Position numbers and translations under genes: made by a program. From Burkholderiales bacterium (GTDB taxonomy: Bacteria > Pseudomonadota > Gammaproteobacteria > Burkholderiales > Burkholderiaceae_E): a stretch of DNA of 41,101 nt. Positions 16,601-25,437 of the stretch are shown piece by piece. The first letter of the stretch is position 1, and the number at the start of each line of letters is the position of its first letter. Location: assembly GCA_027487815.1 (NCBI GenBank), contig JAIYCW010000083.1, positions 1 through 41,101 on the forward strand, in the 5' to 3' direction. The notes below the pieces were generated by a model. That model searched no databases and was not told the origin of the DNA. It saw only the letters and a list, made by a program, of their open reading frames with translations.

Positions 16601-17755
16601 TTACCCCTTGGCCGCACGAATCATGTTGCGCGCAATCACGAGTTGCTGAATCTGGCTTGTGCCTTCATACAGCCGAAACAGCCGCACATCGCGATAAAAC
16701 CGCTCGATGCCATAGTCGCTGATATAGCCCGCGCCACCAAAAATCTGCACCGCGCGATCCGCCACACGTCCACACATCTCGGAAGCAAAGAGCTTGCAGC
16801 ATGAGGCCTCGGTGGACACATCGAGCCCCTCATCACGACGCCGGGCAGCATCCACCACCATCGCGCGTGCGGCATAGACCTCGGCCTGGCTATCGGCCAG
16901 CATCGCCTGCACCAATTGAAACTCTGCCACTGGCTGGCCAAACTGCTTGCGTTCGATGGCGTAGTTCAGTGCATCGCGCAGCATGCGCTCGGCCACGCCC
17001 ACACAAATCGCTGCTATATGTATACGGCCTTTTTCAAGCACCTTCATCGCGGTCTTGAATCCCTGCCCTTCCCGCCCGCCGAGCAGCTGGGTCGCGGGCA
17101 CCCGGCAGTTTTCAAAAATCACATCGGCGGTGTGGGCGCCGCGCTGGCCCATCTTCTTGTCGATTTTGCCAATTGAAAGCCCAGGCGTTGCCGCTTCAAC
17201 AATAAAGGCCGACACTCCCCCCGCCCCCTTCACACTCGCATCGGTGCGGGCCATCAAGGTAAAGAGACCCGCCTCAGGCGCATTGGTGATGTAGCGCTTG
17301 GTGCCGTTGACCACATACACATCACCATCACGAACTGCGCTGGTGCGAAGCGAGGCCGCATCCGACCCAGCTTCTGGCTCGGTCAAGGCAAAGGAAGCTA
17401 TCAGCTCGCCACTGGCCAGGCGTGGCAGATACTTCGCTTTCTGCTCGGGTGTGCCGTCATACAGAATGCCGAGCGAACCAATGCCCACGGTGGTGCCAAA
17501 AAGCGAGCGAAACGCGGGCGAGGTCTGCCCCATCTCCAGCATGACCCGCACTTCTTCTTCCATGGTTAGCGCCAGGCCACCATACTCTTCGGGAAGCGTG
17601 AGCCCGAATAAGCCCATCGCCTTCATGTCAGCAACAATATCGGCAGGGATCTGATCGGTGCTGGACACTTCTTCTTCAGCAGGCACAAGACGCTCGCGCA
17701 CAAAACGACTTACCGTATCCAGTAAAGCCTGCAATACTTCGGGATCACGAATCAT
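16601..17755 (-). CDS. Acyl-CoA dehydrogenase
   Basis: FAD-dependent dehydrogenase (384 residues) that introduces a trans-2 double bond into an acyl-CoA. The family motifs are in order: FALTEPEAGSDAASLRTSA in the middle beta domain, KRYITNAPEAG, and IQIFGGAGYISDYGIERFYRDVR with YEGTSQIQ near the end, where the glutamate (about E364) is the expected catalytic base. The substrate chain length cannot be assigned. I placed the start at ATG 17755, behind an AGGAA ribosome site, rather than at the open upstream codon 17794. It lies between hpf and ptsN on the opposite strand, with no other beta-oxidation gene nearby. Confidence 0.9.
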   Translation of the reverse strand: MIRDPEVLQALLDTVSRFVRERLVPAEEEVSSTDQIPADIVADMKAMGLFGLTLPEEYGGLALTMEEEVRVMLEMGQTSPAFRSLFGTTVGIGSLGILYDGTPEQKAKYLPRLASGELIASFALTEPEAGSDAASLRTSAVRDGDVYVVNGTKRYITNAPEAGLFTLMARTDASVKGAGGVSAFIVEAATPGLSIGKIDKKMGQRGAHTADVIFENCRVPATQLLGGREGQGFKTAMKVLEKGRIHIAAICVGVAERMLRDALNYAIERKQFGQPVAEFQLVQAMLADSQAEVYAARAMVVDAARRRDEGLDVSTEASCCKLFASEMCGRVADRAVQIFGGAGYISDYGIERFYRDVRLFRLYEGTSQIQQLVIARNMIRAAKG

Positions 17756-17915
17756 GAGAATTCCTTGGCATTCCTTGCAACAACCGCGTCGCAAAATTGA
17801 TGCATAGCAGCATTCTAGGTGTTAGGCTCCAATCTTGAGCACCATAATCTTGCCACCCTTGTCACTGAGTGTTGCGTGCTGCGGTCATAAGCCCTAGTAC
17901 CTCCACACCTCAACC

Positions 17916-18386
17916 ATGAACCCTTTCTCACGATTGTTACCTGCAGCCAACGTGGTCACCGATTTGTCGGTCACCAGCAAGAAGCGATTGTTCGAACAGG
18001 CCGGTTTGCTGTTTGAGAATAATCATGGGCTGGAGCGCAGCAAGGTATTTGACTCCCTGTTTGCCCGCGAGCGTCTGGGATCCACGGGTCTGGGCGAAGG
18101 TGTGGCCATTCCGCATGGGCGGATTAAGGGTTTGAGAGAAACCCTGGCGGCAGTGGTGCGGCTAAGCGAGGGCCTGGCGTTTGATTCCCCCGATGGCCAG
18201 CCCGTGCGCTTGTTGGTGTTTTTGCTGGTGCCTGAGAATGCCACCGAGGAGCATCTCGAATTGCTATCCTCGCTGGCAGAAATGCTCTCCGAATCGAGCA
18301 TGCGCGAGACTCTTTTGAATGCGCCGGGAGCCCCGGAGCTGCACGCAAGCCTGGCGGCCTGGACCCCCTACCGACCCGCCGCCTGA
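17916..18386 (+). CDS. ptsN: Nitrogen-regulatory phosphotransferase EIIA-Ntr
   Basis: Cytosolic EIIA of the PTS-Ntr phosphorelay (156 residues), which receives phosphate from NPr/HPr and regulates potassium, nitrogen and envelope functions by protein contact. The phosphorylated histidine lies in [14 protein letters not shown] (about residue 66), preceded by [12 protein letters not shown]. The C-terminal helix region [16 protein letters not shown] is also typical. The stop is followed within two bases by hprK, so the two are probably cotranscribed. There is no clear ribosome site before the ATG. Confidence 0.94.
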   Translation: MNPFSRLLPAANVVTDLSVTSKKRLFEQAGLLFENNHGLERSKVFDSLFARERLGSTGLGEGVAIPHGRIKGLRETLAAVVRLSEGLAFDSPDGQPVRLLVFLLVPENATEEHLELLSSLAEMLSESSMRETLLNAPGAPELHASLAAWTPYRPAA

Positions 18387-18387
18387 C

Positions 18388-19323
18388 ATGCGAATGTTCA
18401 ACGTCGCCCAACTGGTTGAGGCCAATAGCGCGGCGTTGAGTCTGACCTGGCTTGCAGGCGAAGAAGGTTCGTCGCGCCAGCTTCCTGCCGACACGGCCGA
18501 GCCCGCCGACCTGGTGGGCCATCTGAACCTGATCCACCCGACCCGGTTGCATGTGCTGGGGCATGAGGAGATTGCGTTTTACTCGCGCCTGCCCGATGCG
18601 CGACGCAGTGCAATCCTGCATGACCTCCTAAGCGGGCATCCGCCGGCTGTAATTGTGGCCGAAGGCCTGGATGCCCCGGCCTCCCTGGTGGAGATCTGCA
18701 CGCGTGATGGCTTGCCGATGCTCGCCTCGCCTATGCAGGCCGGACGGGTGATTGATCATTTGCGCGATTGGCTTTCCCGCACCATGGGTGAAAGCTGCGA
18801 GATGCATGGCGTGCTGATGGATGTGCTGGGCATGGGCGTGCTGATTTCCGGCGAATCGGGCCTGGGCAAAAGTGAGCTCGCCCTTGAGCTGATCAGCCGG
18901 GGCCACGGCCTGGTGGCTGATGATGTGGTGGAGTTTGTGCGCATTCCACCGACTGGCCTGGAAGGGCGCTGCCCCGCACTGCTGCAAAACATGCTCGAAG
19001 TGCGTGGCCTCGGATTGCTGGATATCAAGACCATCTTTGGCGAAACCGCAGTGCGGCGCAAGATTCGACTGCGCCTGATCGTGCATCTGATTCGCCGCAG
19101 TACCATGGAAAACGAATACCAGCGTTTGCCGCTGGAGGCACTCACCCAGGACGTGTTGGGTGTGCCGGTGCGCAAGGTTGTGATCCCAGTGGCAGCGGGC
19201 CGCAATTTGGCGGTGCTGACGGAAGCCGCTGTAAGAAGTACTATTTTACAATTGCGCGGTATCGATTCGATGGCCGACTTTATCGAACGCCAACATCACC
19301 TGATCCAACAACAGCAACCTTAA
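18388..19323 (+). CDS. hprK: HPr kinase/phosphorylase
   Basis: Bifunctional enzyme (311 residues) that phosphorylates and dephosphorylates HPr on serine. The Walker [16 protein letters not shown] lies at about residues 155-169, followed by [12 protein letters not shown] and the family signature [20 protein letters not shown]. The start is ATG 18388, two bases after the ptsN stop. A second ATG is two codons on. In many betaproteobacteria HprK accompanies ptsN and an incomplete sugar PTS, where it is thought to tune the relay rather than sugar uptake. No ptsH is in the window. Confidence 0.95.
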   Translation: MRMFNVAQLVEANSAALSLTWLAGEEGSSRQLPADTAEPADLVGHLNLIHPTRLHVLGHEEIAFYSRLPDARRSAILHDLLSGHPPAVIVAEGLDAPASLVEICTRDGLPMLASPMQAGRVIDHLRDWLSRTMGESCEMHGVLMDVLGMGVLISGESGLGKSELALELISRGHGLVADDVVEFVRIPPTGLEGRCPALLQNMLEVRGLGLLDIKTIFGETAVRRKIRLRLIVHLIRRSTMENEYQRLPLEALTQDVLGVPVRKVVIPVAAGRNLAVLTEAAVRSTILQLRGIDSMADFIERQHHLIQQQQP

Positions 19324-19356
19324 GCAGCCCTGCCCCTTACTTCCCATGAGTCACGC

Positions 19357-20250
19357 ATGAAAGTCGTCGTCATCACCGGAATTTCCGGCTCGGGCAAGTC
19401 CGTGGCGATTAACGTGCTGGAGGATGATGGCTATTACTGCATCGACAATCTGCCTGCCCAGTTTTTGCTGGATGTGGTTCGCAAGCTTGAGCAGGAAGGG
19501 CAAGAGAAAATTGCTGTCGCGGTAGATGCGCGCGGTGGCGCAGGTGGGTCGGACGTGCGCGAGCTGCTGGGCGGCATGGCGCGCTATAGCCAGGATCTCA
19601 AAGTGATCTTTCTGAATGCCCGCGACGACACCTTGATCCAGCGCTTTTCCGAAACACGCCGCCGCCATCCCATGGCCCGCCATGTGAATAGCAGCGATGC
19701 AAGCCTGGATCTGAGTGATGCCACCCTGAGCGAATCGATTGCGCGCGAACGCGAATTGATGGCACCTTTGCAGGAGATTGCGGTATCGCTAGACACCAGT
19801 GATCTGCATCCCAATATCCTGCGCCAGTGGGTGCGGGACATGGTGGGCAGCGGTCGGGCTGCGCTTACCCTGCTTTTTGAATCCTTTGCCTTCAAGCATG
19901 GTGTGCCGCTGGATGCCGATCTGGTGTTTGATGTGCGTTGCCTGCCCAATCCCTACTACGATGCCCACTTGCGCCCCTTGTGCGGCCTGGACCAGCCAGT
20001 GGCCGATTACCTGCGTGCCATCCCCTCGGTGATTCGCATGGTCGATCACATCGGAAACTTTCTTCACACCTGGCTGCCGCACTACATTCAGGAAAACCGT
20101 AGCTACCTCACTGTGGCACTCGGCTGCACTGGCGGGCAGCATCGCTCAGTGTTTTGCGTTGAGGAATTGGCCCGACGGTTTCGGCGCACCGAGCATGTGC
20201 TGGTTCGGCACCGCGCCATGTCGTTGCGCGAAGCAGGCTCACACCGCTAA
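19357..20250 (+). CDS. rapZ: RNase adapter / nucleotide-binding protein RapZ
   Basis: RapZ-family protein of 297 residues. In E. coli it guides the sRNA GlmZ to RNase E and so controls glucosamine-6-phosphate synthase and envelope precursor supply. Walker A GISGSGKS is at residues 8-15. The C-terminal domain has the conserved VALGCTGGQHRSVFCVEEL segment with its cysteine and histidine. The gene order ptsN-hprK-rapZ is the standard one. The stop codon TAA abuts the ATG of the next gene. Whether GlmZ/GlmY-type RNAs exist in this organism is not shown here. Confidence 0.93.
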   Translation: MKVVVITGISGSGKSVAINVLEDDGYYCIDNLPAQFLLDVVRKLEQEGQEKIAVAVDARGGAGGSDVRELLGGMARYSQDLKVIFLNARDDTLIQRFSETRRRHPMARHVNSSDASLDLSDATLSESIARERELMAPLQEIAVSLDTSDLHPNILRQWVRDMVGSGRAALTLLFESFAFKHGVPLDADLVFDVRCLPNPYYDAHLRPLCGLDQPVADYLRAIPSVIRMVDHIGNFLHTWLPHYIQENRSYLTVALGCTGGQHRSVFCVEELARRFRRTEHVLVRHRAMSLREAGSHR

Positions 20251-20850
20251 ATGCCAGTGAACGATTCCGCTATCAGCCTGCCGATTTTCCCCTTGGGCAC
20301 GGTGCTCTTTCCCGAGGGGCAACTCCCGCTTCGGGTTTTTGAAGCGCGCTATACCGACATGGTGCGGCGCTGTCTGAAAACTGAAACCCCGTTTGGGGTG
20401 TGTTTAATCAGCGAAGGCGCCGAGACGGGGCCTGCCAAGAGCTTTGCATCGGTGGGATGCAGCGCGCGTATCGTCGACACCGACATGGAGCAACTCGGCC
20501 TGCTGCTTATCGAAACGCGAGGCGCCAAGCGCTTCGAAGTGCTGGAGCATGCGGTACAAAAAGATGGCCTGGTGATTGCGCAGGTGCGCTGGATCGCGGC
20601 CGATGATCCCTTGCCCCTGCCTGATCAATATCAGCCGCTGGCCGATTTGCTTGAGCGCCTGGCGCGCGAAACCGATCGGCTGCCAGGCGAGCTTCGGTTA
20701 AATGATGGTGTGTGGGTATCGAACCGGGTGGCTGAAATGCTGCCGGTGGCCAGCCCGCTCAAACAGAAACTCATGGCACTTGAAGATGCGGGCGCCCGCC
20801 TCATGCTGGTCCAGCAGATTCTTGAGAAAGTGATTCGCGACGCGAACTAG
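20251..20850 (+). CDS. Lon substrate-binding (N-terminal) domain protein
   Basis: Stand-alone Lon-N-domain protein (199 residues) without ATPase or protease parts. The start SLPIFPLGTVLFPEGQLPLRVFEARY and the GVCLIS and GCSARIV strands fit the LON/PUA-like beta domain, and a helical bundle makes up the C-terminal half. Its role is unknown; such proteins are called uncharacterised peptidase S16 or YcaC-type Lon-domain proteins. It starts directly after the rapZ stop, so it probably belongs to the ptsN-hprK-rapZ transcript. Confidence 0.85.
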   Translation: MPVNDSAISLPIFPLGTVLFPEGQLPLRVFEARYTDMVRRCLKTETPFGVCLISEGAETGPAKSFASVGCSARIVDTDMEQLGLLLIETRGAKRFEVLEHAVQKDGLVIAQVRWIAADDPLPLPDQYQPLADLLERLARETDRLPGELRLNDGVWVSNRVAEMLPVASPLKQKLMALEDAGARLMLVQQILEKVIRDAN

Positions 20851-20869
20851 TCGCATGCTTTTGTACAGC

Positions 20870-21997
20870 CTAGGGCGTGTTCATCAGATCGTGAAGCACA
20901 AGCTTGATTGGCGCCGCGAGACCCACGTCGTCGAGCTGCGCAGCTGAAAACCATCGCGCTTGATCGCTAGTGGTTGAAAGCTCCGGGGGCTCATTCACTT
21001 CACCGGTCCTGGCATCAACCACGACCGGCAACATCCATAACTTGTAGTGCGAAAACGCATGAGCCACTGGCTGCAACACGCGCTGCACGGTAAAGCCCGA
21101 AGCTTGCGCAAGAGACTCAAGCCTGGCTGCGGGCAGCGGCCAATCAGCCGAATCGAGCGCCTGCTCAAGCGGGCTCCATAAGCCGCCCCAAATTCCTTGC
21201 GCCGGTCGCCGAGTCAGCCAGACAGCATGGCCCTGCATCGGCAACCAGAGCACCACATGCCGCGTGGGCACGGCCTTGGCTGGTTTGGGCGAGGGCAAGT
21301 CATGCACCCGCGATTGCGCCCGGGCCTGACAAACAGCTGCTAATGGGCAGGCCTCACACATGGGCTTGCGTCGAGTGCACAAGGTAGCGCCCAGATCCAT
21401 CAGACCTTGCGTGTAAGAAGCCAGCGCATCAGGCAAAGCTTCACTCGGTGTGTGCTCCACCAAGGCATCCATATTGGTTTGCGCAAGCTGCCACATTTGC
21501 TTTTCCACGCGCCCCTCGCCCGGCCAGCCTTCAATGGCATAAACCCGCGCAAACACCCGCTTCACATTGCCGTCAAGAATCGGTGCTGGCTCGCCGAAGC
21601 AAAACGCAGCAATCGCTGCAGCCGTGGAGCGGCCAATACCCGGCAATTGCCCGAGCCGCTCGGCTTGCCTGGGAAACTCGCCTCCATGTTCGCTTACCAC
21701 CAGTTTTGCACACGCGTGCAGGTTACGTGCACGGCTGTAATACCCCAAGCCCGCCCAGTGCGCCATCACCGCATCGCTGTCAGCGCGAGCAAGATCCTGA
21801 ACTGTCGGGAAGGTATGCAAGAAGCGTTGGTAGTACCCCAGCACGGCGCTGACCTGGGTTTGCTGAAGCATGATTTCAGAGAGCCAGACGCGATAGGGAT
21901 CGCGTGTGTTTTGCCAGGGCAGATCATGGCGCCCAAGCCGCGATTGCCAATCAATGACTTGTTGGGCAAGCGGTAGTGCAACAGAATGTGCGCGCAT
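20870..21997 (-). CDS. mutY: A/G-specific adenine DNA glycosylase MutY
   Basis: Removes adenine mispaired with 8-oxoguanine, part of the GO repair system. The 375-residue protein has the catalytic glutamate in WLSEIMLQQTQVS (about residue 41). The helix-hairpin-helix LPGIGRSTAAAIAAF and catalytic aspartate in ILDGNVKRV follow, and four cysteines around TRRKPMCEACPLAAVC form the [4Fe-4S] site. A C-terminal NUDIX-like domain recognises 8-oxoG. I prefer ATG 21997 over the in-frame TTG 22009. mutM, the partner glycosylase, lies just beyond the dynamin-like gene on the same strand. Confidence 0.95.
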   Translation of the reverse strand: MRAHSVALPLAQQVIDWQSRLGRHDLPWQNTRDPYRVWLSEIMLQQTQVSAVLGYYQRFLHTFPTVQDLARADSDAVMAHWAGLGYYSRARNLHACAKLVVSEHGGEFPRQAERLGQLPGIGRSTAAAIAAFCFGEPAPILDGNVKRVFARVYAIEGWPGEGRVEKQMWQLAQTNMDALVEHTPSEALPDALASYTQGLMDLGATLCTRRKPMCEACPLAAVCQARAQSRVHDLPSPKPAKAVPTRHVVLWLPMQGHAVWLTRRPAQGIWGGLWSPLEQALDSADWPLPAARLESLAQASGFTVQRVLQPVAHAFSHYKLWMLPVVVDARTGEVNEPPELSTTSDQARWFSAAQLDDVGLAAPIKLVLHDLMNTP

Positions 21998-22050
21998 CAG
22001 TCTAAACAATCCCCTGGCAGTGCACGGACCCGCTGGCCCGCGAGCCTAGT

Positions 22051-24303
22051 TCAGCGCGCTTGGCGCACCAGCGCATCCACTTCATCTGCACTCAGATCAT
22101 CCGGCAGGGCCTGTTGGCCTTGCTCTTGAACCAGCGCAACAGACGCGGTTGCACTATCGAGTGCACTGTCCAGCGCATCGGTCGTGCGCGTTCCCGCAAA
22201 AGCGGATTCGGCCAAAGCGGATTCGGCCAATGCAGATTCTGCCAAAGGCGCATCGAGCAACTCGTCAATGCTGGCCATCGCCTCGCGCCTGGCGGCCTGC
22301 ATGTCCTGGGGAAATTCGTCGCCTGCCGCCGCCTGCATCGCATGATGCATATAGCCTTCGGCCGGTTGGGCCAGGCACTGACGCACTTGCTCGCCCAGCT
22401 CCTGCACCAAAGCCAACTGCTGATCAATCTGGGTGCGGGTATCGTCAAGCTCCACGATGCGCGATTCCAGACTGTCGCTGGCATCCATCACGCGGCGCAC
22501 CGAATCCAGACGCCGGCGCAGCTGCAATTGATGCTCACGTACTTGCCCCTCAATCGGAGCCAGCACGGCACGCAGCCAGGTTTCCAGCTCTCGCGCGGCC
22601 AACTCATAGAGCTCCTTCATGCGCGCGGCCACCGATTCGAAGAAACGCTTCATCAACGCCGATTTTTCGGTAGTCGCCAAACTGATCGCACCAAACTGCT
22701 TGCGATAGAGCGACTCGATTTGCGCAAGCTCCAGGTAATAGCGCTTGGTGGCAAACAGCATCGGCTGACCCAGTGTGAGGCCATGCTCAGCATTGAACTG
22801 CCGATACATTGCAGTCATGAGCGTGCCGGTTTCATCGACCAGGCGCGATACCTCATCAAGATCACCGCGCACCGATGTGACCAGACTCGTCATGCCATCG
22901 CGAAGCCCCAGCGAAAAATTACTCGCCTTCATCACCTCACGCGCCGCGCGCACATGGCGCTTGAGCTGATCGATGCTCACCGCCGCATAGATGCCCTGCG
23001 AATGCCGGCCAAACACCGCTCGCAAGGCCTGCAAATGCCGCAGGCTGCGTTCAAATTCGGTGCGCTCGTTTTTAATACGCCCGGCCATCAACTCCACCAC
23101 ATTGCGGTTCTTGCCACGCAATCCGTTGAGCTCAAAAAGCTGCTCCACAAACCCGCGTCTGCGCGACTGCAGCACTGCGAAGGTCACCGAATAAAGCTCA
23201 TCGAAGCCGCGCTGCACATGCTCGCGCACCACCGCTTGCTGCTGCGGCACCAGTTCGTTGGCCAGGGCGAGCTCAAGTGTTTTGAGCCGCGAGCGATCCA
23301 GCAAAGCCGGATCGTTGTGCACTTTTGCAACCAAGCCCTTTTGCGCGGAAACCGGATAAATCCGGTCGCGACCAATTTCCAGGGTTTGAGCTACCGATTG
23401 AGCCTGTTGCTCGATTTCGGCATTGATCTCGCGCTCCGAGCGCAACTCATCCCACAAGCCATCAATCTTGTTGAGTACCACAAAGCGCCCGGTGCGATGT
23501 GTCGGCGCAATATGCTCGCGCCACACATCGATATCGCTGCGCGTCACACCTGCGTCGGCCGCCAAAACAAACAGCACCGCATCTGCACTTGGGATCAGAT
23601 TGAGGGTGAGCTCAGGCTCGTGACCAATCGCATTGAGCCCTGGCGTGTCGATGACCACCAAACCCTGCTCAAGCAGGGGATCAGGAATATTGACTACGGC
23701 ATGGCGCCAGCGCGGCACCTCAACCTGCCCGCTCGCATCCGGCGCGAGGCCCAGCCGATCATCATCCTCGGAGTAAAGCCCGAGCGCCCGAGCCTCAGCG
23801 ACATCAACCCGCTTGGTCTCGCGCACCGCTTCAAAAGCACCCGCTACGCTATCCGCATTGCCGGGCTCGATGGTGATCTGATGCCACTGACTCAAATCAG
23901 CTCGCAACTCGGCCAGCGCCACATCACGCAAACGGCTTTCAATGGGCAGGAGCCAAAGGCAAGGCGTTTGTGCTGCGTCGTACATCAGCTCGGTGGGGCA
24001 CATCGTGGTGCGGCCGGCTGACGAGGGCAAGATGCGCCGCCCATAGCCCGAGAAAAACAAGGCGTTGATCAACTCGGATTTGCCACGCGAGAACTCGGCC
24101 ACGAAAGCAACCGACATGCGGTCTTCACGCAGCCGTTGGCTGATGGTTTCAAGCCGCGATTTCAGGCTGGGATCGGAAAGCGAATTCTCATCGAGCCAGT
24201 GTCCGTAGCGACGAAGTGCTTCGGCAACCGCCTTGCGCCAGGCACTGTAAGCGGCGACACGTTGGCCAAACTCGGTCGGCGGCACTTCGGTATCAACAGG
24301 CAT
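22051..24303 (-). CDS. Dynamin-family GTPase
   Basis: Large protein (750 residues) with a dynamin-type GTPase domain and a helical remainder, expected to act on membranes. G1 is AEFSRGKS at about 69-76, with alanine where the first P-loop glycine is usual. G2 is the threonine pair in SSAGRTTMCPTEL, G3 is DTPG at about 218, and G4 is NKID at about 277. A long helical section rich in arginine, glutamate and leucine follows. The C-terminus holds three LAESA units encoded by a 15-bp tandem repeat. Similar proteins sit between mutM and mutY in other betaproteobacteria as far as I recall; no role in repair is established. Confidence 0.87.
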   Translation of the reverse strand: MPVDTEVPPTEFGQRVAAYSAWRKAVAEALRRYGHWLDENSLSDPSLKSRLETISQRLREDRMSVAFVAEFSRGKSELINALFFSGYGRRILPSSAGRTTMCPTELMYDAAQTPCLWLLPIESRLRDVALAELRADLSQWHQITIEPGNADSVAGAFEAVRETKRVDVAEARALGLYSEDDDRLGLAPDASGQVEVPRWRHAVVNIPDPLLEQGLVVIDTPGLNAIGHEPELTLNLIPSADAVLFVLAADAGVTRSDIDVWREHIAPTHRTGRFVVLNKIDGLWDELRSEREINAEIEQQAQSVAQTLEIGRDRIYPVSAQKGLVAKVHNDPALLDRSRLKTLELALANELVPQQQAVVREHVQRGFDELYSVTFAVLQSRRRGFVEQLFELNGLRGKNRNVVELMAGRIKNERTEFERSLRHLQALRAVFGRHSQGIYAAVSIDQLKRHVRAAREVMKASNFSLGLRDGMTSLVTSVRGDLDEVSRLVDETGTLMTAMYRQFNAEHGLTLGQPMLFATKRYYLELAQIESLYRKQFGAISLATTEKSALMKRFFESVAARMKELYELAARELETWLRAVLAPIEGQVREHQLQLRRRLDSVRRVMDASDSLESRIVELDDTRTQIDQQLALVQELGEQVRQCLAQPAEGYMHHAMQAAAGDEFPQDMQAARREAMASIDELLDAPLAESALAESALAESAFAGTRTTDALDSALDSATASVALVQEQGQQALPDDLSADEVDALVRQAR
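22201..22245 (-). repeat. 15-bp tandem repeat encoding LAESA x3
   Basis: Three head-to-tail 15-bp units lie inside the dynamin-family gene. The units at 22201-22215 and 22216-22230 are identical, and the third at 22231-22245 differs at three positions. They encode L-A-E-S-A three times in the C-terminal tail. The first two being identical points to recent slippage, and because the unit is a multiple of three, copy number could vary between strains without breaking the frame. Confidence 0.9.
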
Positions 24304-24429
24304 AGTGGGCTTACGCTAAAGCTTGAAGCTTCGGGGGAAATTCCAGACCGAGGCAATGTAGCACAGGGGTCTGCGCCGCGCCGATCAAGCGTCGCGTGCA
24401 AGCGCCAGAAGGTATGACTTTACGTGTCA

Positions 24430-24451
24430 GTGGTCAGTGATCGGTGACCAC
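24430..24451. repeat. Inverted repeat downstream of mutM
   Basis: A perfect seven-base inverted repeat GTGGTCA/TGACCAC with an eight-base centre lies in the 158-base gap between the mutM stop (24462) and the start of the dynamin-family gene (24303). No T run follows on the minus strand, so it is not a classic terminator. It may be a weak pause site, a Rho-associated structure or a protein site. Confidence 0.4.
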
Positions 24452-24461
24452 TACGGGGTCA

Positions 24462-25325
24462 CTAGCGTTGACAGCCCTTGCACCAGAAGGTTGAGCGTTG
24501 CCCCTGGCGCAGCAATCGCACCGTTGCTCCACAGCGTCGGCATTCTTGACCGGCCCGCCCGTAGACCAGGGCATCCATTTGAAAATAGCCCGGGGCACCG
24601 TCGGCTGCATGGAAATCCCGCAGGCTCGAGCCCCCCGCTTCGATCGCCTGGCTCAAGGTCAGGCGAATCTCCTCGGCCAAACGCTGATAGCGCGGCAGTG
24701 CGATCCGGCCAGCGCAGGTTGTCGGGCGAATTTGCGCCCGAAAAAGCGCCTCCGAGCAATAGATATTGCCCACGCCCACCACGGCCTGACCCCCAAGCAA
24801 AAATTGCTTGATCGCCACCTTGCGCCCGCGCGAGTGCTCAAAAAGCAATTGACCACCCAGCGGCCCGGCAAAGCCCGATTCCAATGGCTCCACCCCCAGC
24901 CCGACCAGCAAGCGGTGTTGCTCCAACGGCCCATCGGACGCCGGATGCCACACCATCGCGCCAAAACGGCGCGGATCGTTGTAGCGCAGCACCCCATGCT
25001 CAAAGACTAGGTCCACATGGTCGTGGGTCAGCAACGCAGGCGCCTGTAGATGAAATAGCAAGGTGCCTGACATCCCCAGGTGGATGATTAAGGTGCCGGG
25101 GTCAAACTTCATCAGCAGGTATTTGCCGCGGCGATCAATCTCGCGCAGGTGCTGCCCCTCGATGATCTTGAGGGCGGGATCAATGGGCCAACGCAATTGC
25201 GGTTGGCGCACCACCACTTTGAGCACTCGTGGGCCGGCCCCTGCTGCCGGGCCACACCCCTCCCTACCCAGCAGCCCGCCGCGCAGGCCGCGCCTGACCA
25301 CCTCAACTTCGGGTAACTCAGGCAT
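24462..25325 (-). CDS. mutM: Formamidopyrimidine-DNA glycosylase MutM
   Basis: Excises 8-oxoguanine and formamidopyrimidines and nicks the abasic site. The mature N-terminus PELPEVE supplies the catalytic proline and glutamate. The family lysine lies in the GKYLLMKFDPGTLIIHLGMSG region, the helix-two-turn-helix DNA-binding segment includes VGVGNIYCSEALF, and the zinc finger is C-x2-C ... C-x2-C at the very C-terminus (ECRRCG and FWCKGCQR). At 287 residues it is slightly longer than usual because of a glycine-rich insertion near residues 14-28. It is divergent from the TPR lipoprotein gene. Confidence 0.96.
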   Translation of the reverse strand: MPELPEVEVVRRGLRGGLLGREGCGPAAGAGPRVLKVVVRQPQLRWPIDPALKIIEGQHLREIDRRGKYLLMKFDPGTLIIHLGMSGTLLFHLQAPALLTHDHVDLVFEHGVLRYNDPRRFGAMVWHPASDGPLEQHRLLVGLGVEPLESGFAGPLGGQLLFEHSRGRKVAIKQFLLGGQAVVGVGNIYCSEALFRAQIRPTTCAGRIALPRYQRLAEEIRLTLSQAIEAGGSSLRDFHAADGAPGYFQMDALVYGRAGQECRRCGATVRLLRQGQRSTFWCKGCQR

Positions 25326-25437
25326 GATGAACGCCTATCGGCTCGCATGGTTTTATCATTGCCCTGCAGTGTAATTGACCCTACCATCTGACTCTACCGT
25401 CTGTGATCCGTCCCAAACACCACTCGAGGCCGCCGTC

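Noticed and set aside
22060-24021. A 653-codon plus-strand open frame opposite the dynamin-family gene
   Set aside because: It is antisense to a protein with clear G1-G4 GTPase motifs, and the translation is rich in histidine, glutamine and arginine without domain features.
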